A stretch of 64,000 nt of DNA from Buddleja alternifolia (Eukaryota; Streptophyta; Magnoliopsida; Lamiales; Scrophulariaceae), in NCBI GenBank assembly GCA_019426215.1, contig CM033391.1, positions 22,154,949 to 22,218,948 on the forward strand, given 5' to 3'. Both the position numbers and the translations under genes were made by a program. Shown piece after piece: positions 23,306 to 32,557 of the stretch (its first letter is position 1; each line of letters opens with the position of its first letter). The notes beneath the pieces were generated by a model. The model saw only the letters and a list, made by a program, of their open reading frames with translations, had not been told where the DNA came from and did not search any database.

Positions 23306-25341
23306 ATTGCTAGCACAAGAACTACTTTATGGTTATAATCAAAAGAATTTACCACGCAGATGTGCATTCAAAGTGGATTTGATGAAAGCTTATGATACGG
23401 TTGAATGGGATTTCGTTCTTGCTCTTCTAGAGGCGATGAAATTTCATCCAACGTTTATTGGTTGGGTGAAGGAGTGCAGGACTACACCGAGTTTCTCAAT
23501 TAACATCAATGGTTATTTTCGTGGTAAACGGGGTTTACGTCAAGGAGATCCTATCTCATCGTACATCTTCATGTTGGTTATGGAAGCTTTGCATGGAATT
23601 ATTGAACGGTATATTGAAGAAGATAGTGAGTTTAAATTCCATTGGAAATGTGCAAGAACCAAAACTGTATAGTTGAGTTTTGCAGACGATCTCCTCCTGT
23701 TTTGTAATGCAGATACTCAATCAATTGCAACGATTAAACGGGGAACTGATATTTTTGCTAGATTATCGGGGCTGCATGCTGATCCGAACAAGAGTAATAT
23801 CTTTGTTTCAGCTAAGGCTTGGCCGGAGAGAGAAGCTTTAAAGGAAGTTGTGGATTACCCGATTGGAAGTCTACCGGTAAGATACTTAGGGGTACCTATG
23901 ATTACATCCAAGCTCACTATATCAGATTGCAAACCCCTCCTTCAGAAAGTGGATAAGAGAATTGGATCATGGACGAACAAATCGCTGACGTATGCCGGAC
24001 GAGTTCAATTAATCAAGTCGATTCTTTCCTCGTTACACGTGTATTGGGCGGGAATTTTCATATTACCAAAGGGGATTTTACGTAGTATTGAAGCCAAGTT
24101 TCGAAGATTTTTGTGGTATGGAAGTTCAACTTCGGGTTATGCAAAGGTTGGATGGGACACGGTTTGTCTGAAGGTGGATGAAGGGGGGCTCGGTATTACT
24201 CCTCTATTACCAAAGAATCAAGCTCTCATGGTTAAACATGTTTGGGCACTTTTGATTGATGAAGGGGCTTCCGTGTGGGCTGTTTGGGTTAAGGAGAATA
24301 AGCTATGTAACAATTCTTTTTGAAGTATGAATATTCCATCATCTTGTTCATGGAGTTGGCGTCAGATTCTTAAACTTCGCACTCACATTCAACATGCTTT
24401 TCAGTATAATATGGTTCGGGGTTAAACACTGCTCTTTGGAGAGATCCCTGGCATCCTGAAGGAGTGCTTACTGTGAAATATGGTAATGGTCCTCTCCTTA
24501 CAGGGCTGCTTATTGACTCAACAGTGAGTTCGGTTATTAGAGGATTAGATTGGGTGTGGCCATCAAACACAAGGTTTGAAATCCAACAAATCACAACGAA
24601 TTTACCTTGTATACATGTGAATAGATCAGATTGGGTGTCTTGGAGGTTAACAAAGTCGGGTAAGTTCACATCTGCATCTGCCTTTATGATATTCAAACCT
24701 CAGGTTCCAAAGGTTACTTGGGCGAGTTTATTGCATGGGCCAGGGAAGATTCCACGCCATAATTTTATACTTTGGTTATCCATAAAGCAACGGCTTCCTA
24801 CGAGGGATAAGCCTTGGATTGGTAATGGGAATTGTTATTGCGTGCTTTGTCACCAAAACGAGATCGAGACACACAATCATCTTTTCTTTGAGTGTCTTTT
24901 CTAGCCGATGCATAATTGGGAACGAGGTATAGAATGGGTTGCCCGGAGATGGAGAGGAAAGCATATCATTAACTGCTCATACCGTATACTTCTTGCTACT
25001 CTTGTCTACATGATATGGAAGGAGAGAAATTCTCGTATCTTTGAAGGAAAGAGTCATCAACCGGAACTTGTAAGTGCTCAAGCACTAAACATTGTGAAGG
25101 CTAGACTTATCTCTATGCAACTAGAGGATTCGATTCATAGTCGAGCATTGAGAAGGCTTTGGCGTATAGCTTGGTAGTGAATTTTCTTGTAATATGTAAT
25201 ATTTAATTTTATGTAGATGTGGATGTTGGGGATAGTTAGGTCGTTGTTAACTATCTTGGTACGGCAAGGACCAAATCCTTGTCCGTTTTCTTGTACCTTT
25301 ATTTTGTTTATTAATGAAATTGACCTTTTACCAAAAAAAAA
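23306..25341 (+). mobile_element. LINE-a: 5'-truncated L1 inserted in chromovirus G copy C
   Basis: The insertion has perfect 13 bp target duplications and ends in a short A-rich tail (CCAAAAAAAAA). It is 2036 bp and retains only the RT palm onward plus the 3' UTR, the usual result of incomplete target-primed reverse transcription. It lies antisense to its host element. Stops inside ORF2 make it inactive. Confidence 0.92.
23307..25177 (+). pseudogene. LINE-a ORF2 fragment: reverse transcriptase and zf-RVT
   Basis: The frame enters at [11 protein letters not shown] and shows RT motif A (FKVDLMKAYDTVEW), RGLRQGDPISSYIF, the catalytic FADDLLLF, VRYLGVPM and YAGRVQLIKS. The zf-RVT region follows (SGKFTSASAF ... 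LWLSIKQRLPTRDK, CVLCHQNEIETHNHLFFECL). It ends RRLWRIAW-stop at 25177 with no RNase H after it. A TAG at 23670-23672, a frameshift near 24321-24460 and a stop at 24902 disrupt it. RT and endonuclease of L1 copy RNA into nicked target DNA. Confidence 0.88.
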
Positions 25342-25354
25342 TAAGTTCATGTCT

Positions 25355-25664
25355 TCGTAAATTTCGTGAAGCGTATGCAATGACCTTACTGTGTTGCATC
25401 AACACACAACCCAACCCTTGGTGAGAGGCATCACTATAAACAACAACACCACTTGTGCCTGATGGGAAGAGTTAACACAGGAGCCGAAGTCAACTTCTCT
25501 TTTAAGTAACTTGGAACTCTCTTCACACTTGTCTGACCATTCAAATTTGACCTCCTTCCGTGTAAGACGAGTTAAAGGGGTGGCAATAAGTGAGAAATTT
25601 TGTATGAACCGGTAGTACCTAGCTAAGCCTAGAAAACTTCTTGTCTCTTCTTTCGACGGCAATA
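25355..25664 (-). pseudogene. pol: Chromovirus G copy C: RT end and RNase H start
   Basis: The minus strand reads [35 protein letters not shown] and then a decayed RNase H start. It is the direct continuation of 23292 across the LINE-a insertion. At 25664 the match to intact G (31730) ends abruptly, within AGAGACAAGAAGTTTTCTA, and LINE ORF1 sequence begins without any stop between them. Confidence 0.82.
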
Positions 25665-26828
25665 ACATGAACACATGATCCAAAAATTTCGAAGTTATGT
25701 CAACAAGTACACAAACCCGAGCATAATCCAATCTCTCCATAGTTGATGTAAAAGCGTTCGAATAAAGTGGACGCCCCACCGCACTTGCCACGGTACTAAG
25801 GCCTTCTAATGTCCAATAATCCGTAGGAATGTTACGAAATTTTACCCAAATCGGGACTTCTTTCTGAACATGTTTTTCCAATGACATTCCTTCTTTCCAA
25901 CGTTCTAGGAATAATGGTTGACCCGATAATAGCCATGGACCACCTTCAATCACAACATTCATACACTCTTCCGATTCAAACTTGAAGAAATAAAAGCCAT
26001 TTGATGTAGCTTTTACTTCCTTAAGTCCCTTCCAAACTGAAATTGCATATTTCTTGACACCCATGAACGGCAACTTCTTCCCAAGAAAATAACCAACAGC
26101 CGTGGATTCCCATCTTTTCATGCCTGCCTTTGCTACTTCCCATGTTGGGCGCACAAAACTATTACCATTGATAACTTCAGGTTTGATATAATGAAGATTG
26201 GTGCGAGATGATGAAGAGTTCAAATGGGTTGAATTTTGATGGGTATTGACTTTGATATTACCAAAGTATATGTTATCCAAATCAGGATTGAGGCTAGGAT
26301 TTGATTTGCTTTCCAAATCTGCCAGGATCTCTTCCCATTGATTGATTGTGTTTGCCTCCTCCCCAAGAAAACCCTAGGAGACGCACGCTCCTCATCCAAC
26401 CTTCTAGGGTTTGAACTCGATACCCTAGCTTCTTCCTCCACATTTGATTGAATATAATCAGCAATATGAACTTTCTTTGTTCCAAAATTCCACTTATTCC
26501 TCATCAATTCCGGCGAGGGGACCACATCCGCAAATTTTGAATTGAAAGGTAATTCCGAGATAGGAAATTCGTTATTCACCAATGCTGTGGTTGACGGTGA
26601 TACATCAGGAGATGGAGTAGATCGTCCCTCCTCCTTACCATTGACGTCTTCAACTCTTTTAACCAAATCAAGAAAATCCGGAACTATGAAATATTGATTA
26701 AAAGTTGGAATCCTATGAGTGATTGTTTCAAAATCTGGTGAAAAACGTTGTAGAGATGGAACATTTGCATGAATTGATGTAGAAGATGAGAATAATTCAC
26801 ATGTAGATGATGAATTAGCCATGAACAA
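25665..26828 (-). pseudogene. LINE-b ORF1 (DUF4283 type), fused to gypsy RT
   Basis: The ATG at 26826-26828 starts MFMANSSSTCELFSSS. A frameshift near 26300 leads into the DUF4283 domain (GYFLGKKLPFMGVKKYAISV, KATSNGFYFFKFESEE, EGGPWLLSGQPLFLERWKEG, VPIWVKFRNIPTDYWTLEGL). ORF1 proteins of plant L1s bind RNA. The frame loses its zinc knuckle, because at 25664 it runs on into chromovirus RT; the combined frame is open from 26316 down to 25399 (305 codons). ORF2 of this LINE is missing. Confidence 0.85.
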
Positions 26829-26934
26829 TTTCGAAAATTCAAAATATTTTAGAGAGAGGTGAGAGCATTTTTCTAGAGAGAGAAAGTTACTGTTTACGTC
26901 ATGCTTAAAAACTTCATTTAAAAAAAAAAAAAAG
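26829..26934 (-). other. 5' UTR of LINE-b
   Basis: The minus strand has CTCTCTCTAGAAAAATGCTC followed by a second CT-rich block before the ATG. The region at 52250-52360 is similar (AGAAAAAATGCTCTCTTCTC, minus strand) and is the 5' UTR of LINE-e. The right border is an A/T run (26920-26934) joined to LTR G. Confidence 0.5.
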
Positions 26935-28120
26935 GTCCAACACTAACTCACTCATTCACACATCTTGTTCATTCTCGGTTCCTATAAGCAAAAACGATAT
27001 ATATATATATATATATTTTTCACCATACAACTAAGAATGGAAAAGCAAGGGTTAAGAATTATATATATTTTACTTTCTTTCAACTTAAATTAAGCCTTTA
27101 AGGTTATTTCTTTAAAAAGTAAATTTCTTCCTTATATAACAAATAGTTTATCAATATTTATTCCAAATTATTAATTTTATAAAATTATCCAAGTATACCC
27201 ATATGAAATCAGCCCCATAGAAGTGAAATCTAGCACATGCTTGAGTAGAATATAATTTCAATCTATCAATATTCTATACTCTTATGTAAAGTCTTATTTC
27301 ATACACAACTTGAAATCATAAGAAAATCATATAGATTTGGAAAATAGCTAAGAATCCGAAAACTTCACAAAGTGTAGAAATGTCATTTAAAATCATAAGG
27401 GTTAAAAAAAATTAAAAGGTTACTACATCAATTTAAGAAAAACCCAAGCAAAATCGCGACCAATTTTGCTAAAAACAGGCCAGATTCAAAAATTCATAGT
27501 AAATCGTAGACAACTCAGATTACCTTGATTCAAGTGGCTATAGAAACCTTAGGATGTTGGCTTTCAAATAAAAGTTATTCCGCTCAAATTGGTAGAGTAC
27601 AGGTCGGTCGTATTGGCTTGTAATACAGAATGGGATGGTGACTATTTTAAGGTAAAACTTGATAGGAAAATCAAATTGATTTTGGGATTTGAAGAGAAGA
27701 CTTTTGGGGAGTGATTTCTTGATAAATTTTAGAATAATTTGGAGTCAATGGTTGAAGATGAAGAGTTTGGATGTGGTTGTTTGAGAGAGGAAAAAAAAAA
27801 GTCTTTTTGGCTGAAGATGAAAGTGAAGAGGTGTATTTATATATTCATATATTTGTATACATACACACCACTATATAAATATAATAAGTTCACTTCCTTT
27901 CTCTTTTCTCTCTTTTTTTTTTTTATATATATTGTTAGTAGAACATTTGAAATCATTCCAATTAAGCATGGAGCTACACTTAACACTAAAGAACATTTTA
28001 ATATAATAGTACTACAAATACACTACTTTTAGTATGAATTTGAAAATATAATAAGTATATGTTTGTTAGTGAGTTAGTGAAATAAAGACAATATATATAT
28101 ATATATATAGATGGAATAAA
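26935..28120 (-). mobile_element. LTR, family G, copy B 3' LTR (partial U3)
   Basis: It matches 33810-34975 nearly base for base (for example AACACTAACTCACTCATTCACAC and the A/T-rich block near 27000). The expected LTR start TGTGACACCCGC and the polypurine tract are missing, lost in a deletion of a few tens of bases at 28120, where it abuts the chromodomain end. The left side is cut at 26935 by LINE-b. Confidence 0.78.
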
Positions 28121-28141
28121 AAAAATTCGACCTCGAAATTC

Positions 28142-28459
28142 CTAACCTTGTGATGGAAAAAGTTGTGGATAGCGCTCTCTCATTTCATCTTCCCTTTCCC
28201 AAGTCTCTTCTTCAATATGTGAACTCCTCCATAATACCTTGACTAAGGGAATTGTTTCATTCTTTAGCAGCTTTTTCTTTCGATCCAAAATTTTAATAGG
28301 TTGTTCTTCAAAAGATAAATCCTCGTGAATACCGATTGATTGTTGTTCCAAAACATGAGATGGGTCGGGCATGTAAGTACTTACGCAACATTGACACATG
28401 GAAAACATTGTGGATATGAGACAAATCGCTCAGTAAGTTCAATCGATAAGTCACATTCC
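28142..28459 (-). pseudogene. pol: Chromovirus G copy B: chromodomain end of pol
   Basis: The frame includes LSFEEQPIKILDRKKKLLKN, TIPLVKVLWRSSHIEEETWE and MRERYPQLFPSQG-stop. This is the tail following integrase in chromoviruses. The upstream codons (IHNVFHVSMLRKYL region) are in another frame because of a frameshift near 28385. Confidence 0.82.
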
Positions 28460-28894
28460 CTATTCTTCTAAGATTTTATAAGGTCCAACGTATCGAGGGC
28501 TCAATTTTCCTTTCTTTCCAAAACGTAATACCTCTTCCAAGGAGATTACCTTTAGAAATACTTGATCTCCAACTTGAAATTCTAAAGGTCTTCTCCTCTC
28601 TGATTGGCCATCTGTTTGAGGATGAAAATCTGTGCTGAGCCTCACCTTAGAGCCTAAAGCTTCTTGAATTCTTGTCCAAAATATTGAAGTGAACCGTGCA
28701 TCTCTATCAGAAATAATTGTCACTGGAATACCATGTAATACAACTATTCGAGACACATATAGTTCTGCTAATTTTTCTGGTGTGTAATTGAGATTTAAGG
28801 GAAGAAAGTGAGCAGACTTGGTGAGTCGATCCACAATTACCCATATTGTATCGTTATTGCTCCAAGTCTTGGGCAATCTAGACGCGAAGTCCAT
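28460..28894 (-). pseudogene. pol: Chromovirus G copy B: integrase catalytic core fused to C terminus by deletion
   Basis: Reading on the minus strand: MDFASRLPKTWSNND (first catalytic D), ISDRDARF (second D), FHPQTDGQSE (last E), and then directly RRRPLEFQVGDQVF and GKLSPRYVGPYKILEE. In copies A and C about 300 bp lie between TDGQSER and the RRRPLEF motif. The join lies in CTTCTCCTCTCTGATTGG (28590s) at a short CTCCT/TCCTCT microhomology, and it keeps the frame open. All three catalytic residues are present. Confidence 0.85.
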
Positions 28895-29432
28895 GGTGAT
28901 GTTCCCACTTCCATTTGGGGATCGAAAGTGGATTCAATAACCCTGCAGGAGACCCATGTTCTACCTTTACCTTTTGGCAAACTAAACATCTGGACACAAA
29001 TTCGGCAACATCTCTTTTCATGCCTGGCCATCTATATGTTTTCTTAAGGTCACGATGCATCTTTGTACTACTAGGGTGCATTACATAAGGGGACTTATGA
29101 GCCTCATCCAAAATCTCTTTTTGTAATTCCTTATCAGTCGGTATACAAATTTTACCATTTCTAATTAGCATCCGATTGTTATTCATAGAATATTCTGACT
29201 GAGTACCTCTCATTAGTTCCTTCTCGATCTTAACCATCTCTTCATCATTATTTTGTGCTTCTGGATCCGATCAATCAACACAAGTCTAACTCGAATATTA
29301 GCAAGTAATCGCCGATTGTTTTCCTCTAGCTCCACACGTAAGGTCCTTAATTCCAATAGCAGTCCCTAATATGAAGCTTTCAAACATGCAAGCCGAACGA
29401 CAGATTTTCTACTGAGGGCATCTGCGACAACA
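28878..29432 (-). pseudogene. pol: Chromovirus G copy B: integrase zinc-binding domain and RNase H end
   Basis: The 119-codon frame (29237 to 28878) has AHKSPYVMHPSSTKM and SRCLVCQKVK, an intact HHCC set, then KWKWEHHHG where a frameshift leads to the core frame. Upstream to 29432 are the last codons of RNase H ([11 protein letters not shown] region). At 29432 the sequence switches abruptly to LTR G of copy A. Confidence 0.8.
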
Positions 29433-29633
29433 TCTGAAATCATTCCAATTAAGCATGGAGCTACACTTAACAGTAAAAAACATTTTAATATAATAGTACT
29501 ACAAATACACTACTTCTAGTATGAACTCGAATATATAATAAGTATATGTTTGTTAGTGAAATAAAGACAATATATATATATATATATAGATGGAATAAAA
29601 TTAAAAGAAATTAACAAACATAGATGTGTCACA
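29433..29633 (-). mobile_element. LTR, family G, copy A 3' LTR (first 200 bp)
   Basis: The minus strand begins TGTGACACATC at 29633 after a purine-rich tract and matches the start of the complete LTR at 35006. It ends at 29433 inside GAAATCATTCC, where it joins RNase H of copy B. The join has a short shared ACA(A)CAT context, typical of illegitimate recombination. Confidence 0.78.
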
Positions 29634-29655
29634 ACTCTACCCCAAAAAAAACAAA
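29634..29655 (-). other. Polypurine tract of chromovirus G copy A
   Basis: The minus strand reads TTTTTTTTGGGGTAGAGT immediately before the LTR start at 29633. It identifies the 3' boundary of the internal region. Confidence 0.65.
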
Positions 29656-29669
29656 AAATTCGACCTCGA

Positions 29670-29991
29670 AATTTCTAACCTTGTGATGGAAAAAGTTGTG
29701 GATAGCGCTCTCTCATTTCATCTTCCCTTTCCCAAGTCTCTTCTTCAATATGTAAACTCCTCCGAATACCTTGACTAAGGGAATTGTGTCATTCTTGAGT
29801 AGCTTTTTCTTTCGATCCAAAATTATAATAGGTTGTTATTCAAAAGATAAATCCTCATGAATACCGATTGATTGTTGTTCCAAAACATGAGATGGGTCGG
29901 GCATGTAAGTACTTACGCAACATTGACACATGGAAAACATTGTGGATATGAGAAAAATCGCTCGGTAAGTTCAATCGATAAGCCACAATCC
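29670..29991 (-). pseudogene. pol: Chromovirus G copy A: chromodomain region, frameshifted
   Basis: IHNVFHVSMLRKYL and, further on, LHIEEETWEREDEMRERYPQ LF can be read on the minus strand but in different frames, with several indels between them. It aligns along its length with 28142-28459. Confidence 0.72.
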
Positions 29992-31036
29992 CTATTTTTC
30001 TAAGATTTCATAAGGTCCAACGTATCGAGGGCTCAATTTTCCTTTCTTTCCAAAACGTAATACCCTCTTCCAAGGAGATACCTTTAGAAATACCTGATCT
30101 CCTACATGAAATTCTAAAGGTCTTCTCCTTTTGTCCGCATAACTCTTTTGACGACTTTGAGCTGCTCGCAAATGCTCTTTTGCTACTCGTATCGTTTCCG
30201 TAGTGGAGTCTACCAATTCTGGTCCCAACAAACTTCTTTCCCCAACTTCTTCTCAAAATACTGGGGTCCGAAATCGCCGACCGTATAAGGCTTCAAATGG
30301 TGCCATGCCGAGGCTAGCATGGTTACTATTATTATAAGCAAACTCTAACAGTGGAAGATGAGCATCCGAACGACCCTGAAAACTCAAGACAGAAGGACGC
30401 AACATGTCCTCCAAGGTTTGAATTGTCCTCTCTGATTGGCCATCTGTTTGATAAAGCTTCTTGAATTCTTGTCCAAAATTTAGAAGTGAACCGTGCATCT
30501 CTATCAGAAATAATTGTCACTGGAATACCATGTAATACAACTATTCGAGACACATATAGTTCTGCTAATTTTTCAGGTGTGTAATTGAGATTTATGGGAA
30601 GAAAGTGAGCAGACTTGGTGAGTCAATCCACAATTACCCATATTGTATCGTAATTGCTCCAAGTCTTGGGCAATCTAGACACAAAGTCCATGGTGATGTG
30701 TTCCCCCTTCCATTTGGGGATCTTAAGTGGATTGAACAATCCTCCAGGAGACCCATGTTCTACCTTTACCTTTTGGCTAACTAAACATCTGGACACAAAT
30801 TCGGCAACATCTCTTTTCATGCCTGGCCATATATATGTTTTCTTAAGGTCACGATACATCTTTGTACTACTAGGGTGCGTTACATAAGGGGAATTATGAG
30901 CCTCATCCAAAATCTCTTTTTGTAATTCCTTATCAGTCGGTATACAAATTTTACCTTTTCTAATTAGCATCCCATTCTTATTCATAGAATATTCTGACTG
31001 AGTACCTCTCATCAGTTCCTTCTTGATCTTAACCAT
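29992..31036 (-). pseudogene. pol: Chromovirus G copy A: integrase in pieces
   Basis: In order on the minus strand: zinc-binding domain (31036-30623; AHNSPYVTHPSSTKM ... SRCLVSQKVK, where the second Cys of the CxxC pair has become Ser), [18 protein letters not shown] (30553 frame), TDGQSERTIQTLEDML (30498 frame), FEALYGRRFRTPVF, and KRRRPLEFHVGDQVF with GKLSPRYVGPYEILEK (30231-29992). At least three frameshifts separate the pieces. The lost Cys alone would impair zinc binding. Confidence 0.85.
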
Positions 31037-31621
31037 CTCTTCATCTTTATTTTGTGCTTCTGGATCCGATCAATCAACACAAGTCTAACTCGAATAATAG
31101 CAAGTAATCGCCGATGGTTTTCCTCTAGCTCCACACGTAAGGTCCTTAATTCCAATAGAAATCCATAATATGAAGCTTTCAAAGATGCCAGCCGAACGAC
31201 AGATTTTCTACTAAGGGCATCTGCAACAACTTTTGCTTTTCCCGAGTGATAATGGATTGTACAATCATAGTCATTTATGAGCTCTATCGATCTTCCTTGC
31301 CTCAATCTATAGGTATTTTAAACTCTTATGGTCAGTATAGATCTCACTTTTAGCACCATATAGATAATGTCGCCAAATTTTGAGAGCGAACACAATGGCT
31401 GCCAATTCAAGGTCATGTGTAGGATAGTTAAGTTCTTGTCTTCGTAATTGTCATGAAGCGTATGCAATGACCTTATCGTGTTGCATCAACACACAACCCA
31501 AGCCATGGTGAGAGGCATCACTATAAACAACAAAACCACTCGTGCCTCATGGAAGAGTTAACACAGGGGTTGAAGTCAACTTCTCTTTAAGAAACTTGAA
31601 ACTCTCTTCACACTTGTCTGT
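31012..31621 (-). pseudogene. pol: Chromovirus G copy A: RNase H domain
   Basis: The frame 31305-31012 holds [19 protein letters not shown] and [10 protein letters not shown] deletion before it removes the stretch equivalent to [10 protein letters not shown] in copy C, shifting the frame. Upstream, 31310-31620 aligns with copy C but has no open frame of note. Confidence 0.8.
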
Positions 31622-32288
31622 TCATTCAAATTTGACGTCCTTCCGTGTAAGACGAGTTAAAGGGGTGGCAATACATGAGAAATTTTGTATGAACCTTCGG
31701 TAGTACCTAGCTAAGCTTAGAAAACTTCTTATCTCTGACAAATTAGTTGGCCTTTCCCATTTCAACACTGCTTCAACCTTTTGAGGATCCACTAGGACAC
31801 CTTCTCTAGAGATCACATGTCCCAAAAATATTACGTTATCTAACCAAAATTGACATTTGCTGAATTTGGCATACAATTTTACCTACCTTAAAGTTTCTAT
31901 GACTAGTCTTAAGTGTTGGTCATGTTCTTCATCACTCTTAGGGTATACCAAGATCTCGTCAAACCACTACAAATTTATCTAAATAAGGGTCAAACACATT
32001 ATTCATCAGGTTCATGAAAGCAGCTGGCGCATTAGTCAACCCAAAAGGCAAGACAAGAAATTCATAATGACCATAACGGGTTTTGAAAGTTGTCTTTGTA
32101 ATATCACATTCTTTTATTTTTAATTGGTGATATCCGAACCTCAAGTCAATTTTATAAAAGACTGTAGCTCCACTCAATCGATCCAACAAATCCTCACTAC
32201 GGGGCAATGGATATTTGTTACGGATGGTTACACGATTGAGTTGGCGATAATCAATGCATAGTCTCATAGTACCATCTTTCTTTTTCAC
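31622..32288 (-). pseudogene. pol: Chromovirus G copy A: reverse transcriptase
   Basis: From 32288: [51 protein letters not shown] (motif A, catalytic D), [20 protein letters not shown]. The active-site motif normally read as (Y/F)xDD is damaged: near 31965 a base loss shifts the frame and the bases TTTGACGAGATC give D-E where D-D is expected. The thumb follows in a new frame (31876-31622; [38 protein letters not shown]). It is inactive. Confidence 0.88.
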
Positions 32289-32541
32289 AAATAAAACTGG
32301 GGCTCCTCAAGGAGAAGTACTAGGTCGAATAAATCCTTTCTCTAGTAACTCCTGAAGTTGTAACTTGAGTTCATGAAGTTCCACAGGAGCCATCCTATAT
32401 GGTGACAATGAGATTGGAGTTGTGCCGGGGAGTTAGATTAATACCGAATTCAATTGCTCGATATGGTGGCATCCCTGGTAATTCCTCTGGGAATATATCG
32501 AGAAACTCTAAAACTACTTGAATATTTTCTATTAGCCTTGT
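32289..32541 (-). pseudogene. pol: Chromovirus G copy A: protease-RT linker joined to the PBS
   Basis: The minus strand reads EFLDIFPEELPGMPPYRAIE, the conserved linker between protease and RT in plant gypsy elements, then FVKKKDG. Directly upstream, with no gag or protease, comes the primer-binding site. Two kilobases or more of internal sequence have been deleted, joining leader to pol. Confidence 0.82.
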
Positions 32542-32553
32542 GCTCTGATACCA
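32542..32553 (-). other. Primer-binding site of chromovirus G copy A
   Basis: TGGTATCAGAGC on the minus strand, four bases after the LTR end at 32558. It is identical to the site at 925-936. Confidence 0.88.
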
Positions 32554-32557
32554 AAAT

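Noticed and set aside
23306..26934. LINE-a (plus) and LINE-b ORF1 (minus) as one twin-primed, 5'-inverted insertion
   Set aside because: The 13 bp duplications flank LINE-a alone, and chromovirus G sequence (25355-25664) lies between the two pieces.
27739..28032. ORF MESMVEDEEFGCG as a small gene
   Set aside because: It lies inside the U3 part of LTR G; the related copy at 34610-34900 has a different frame structure.
31622..32288. Endogenous pararetrovirus RT (caulimovirid)
   Set aside because: RNase H is followed by integrase with HHCC and D,D,E motifs and a chromodomain, and LTRs, PBS and PPT are present; this is a chromovirus.
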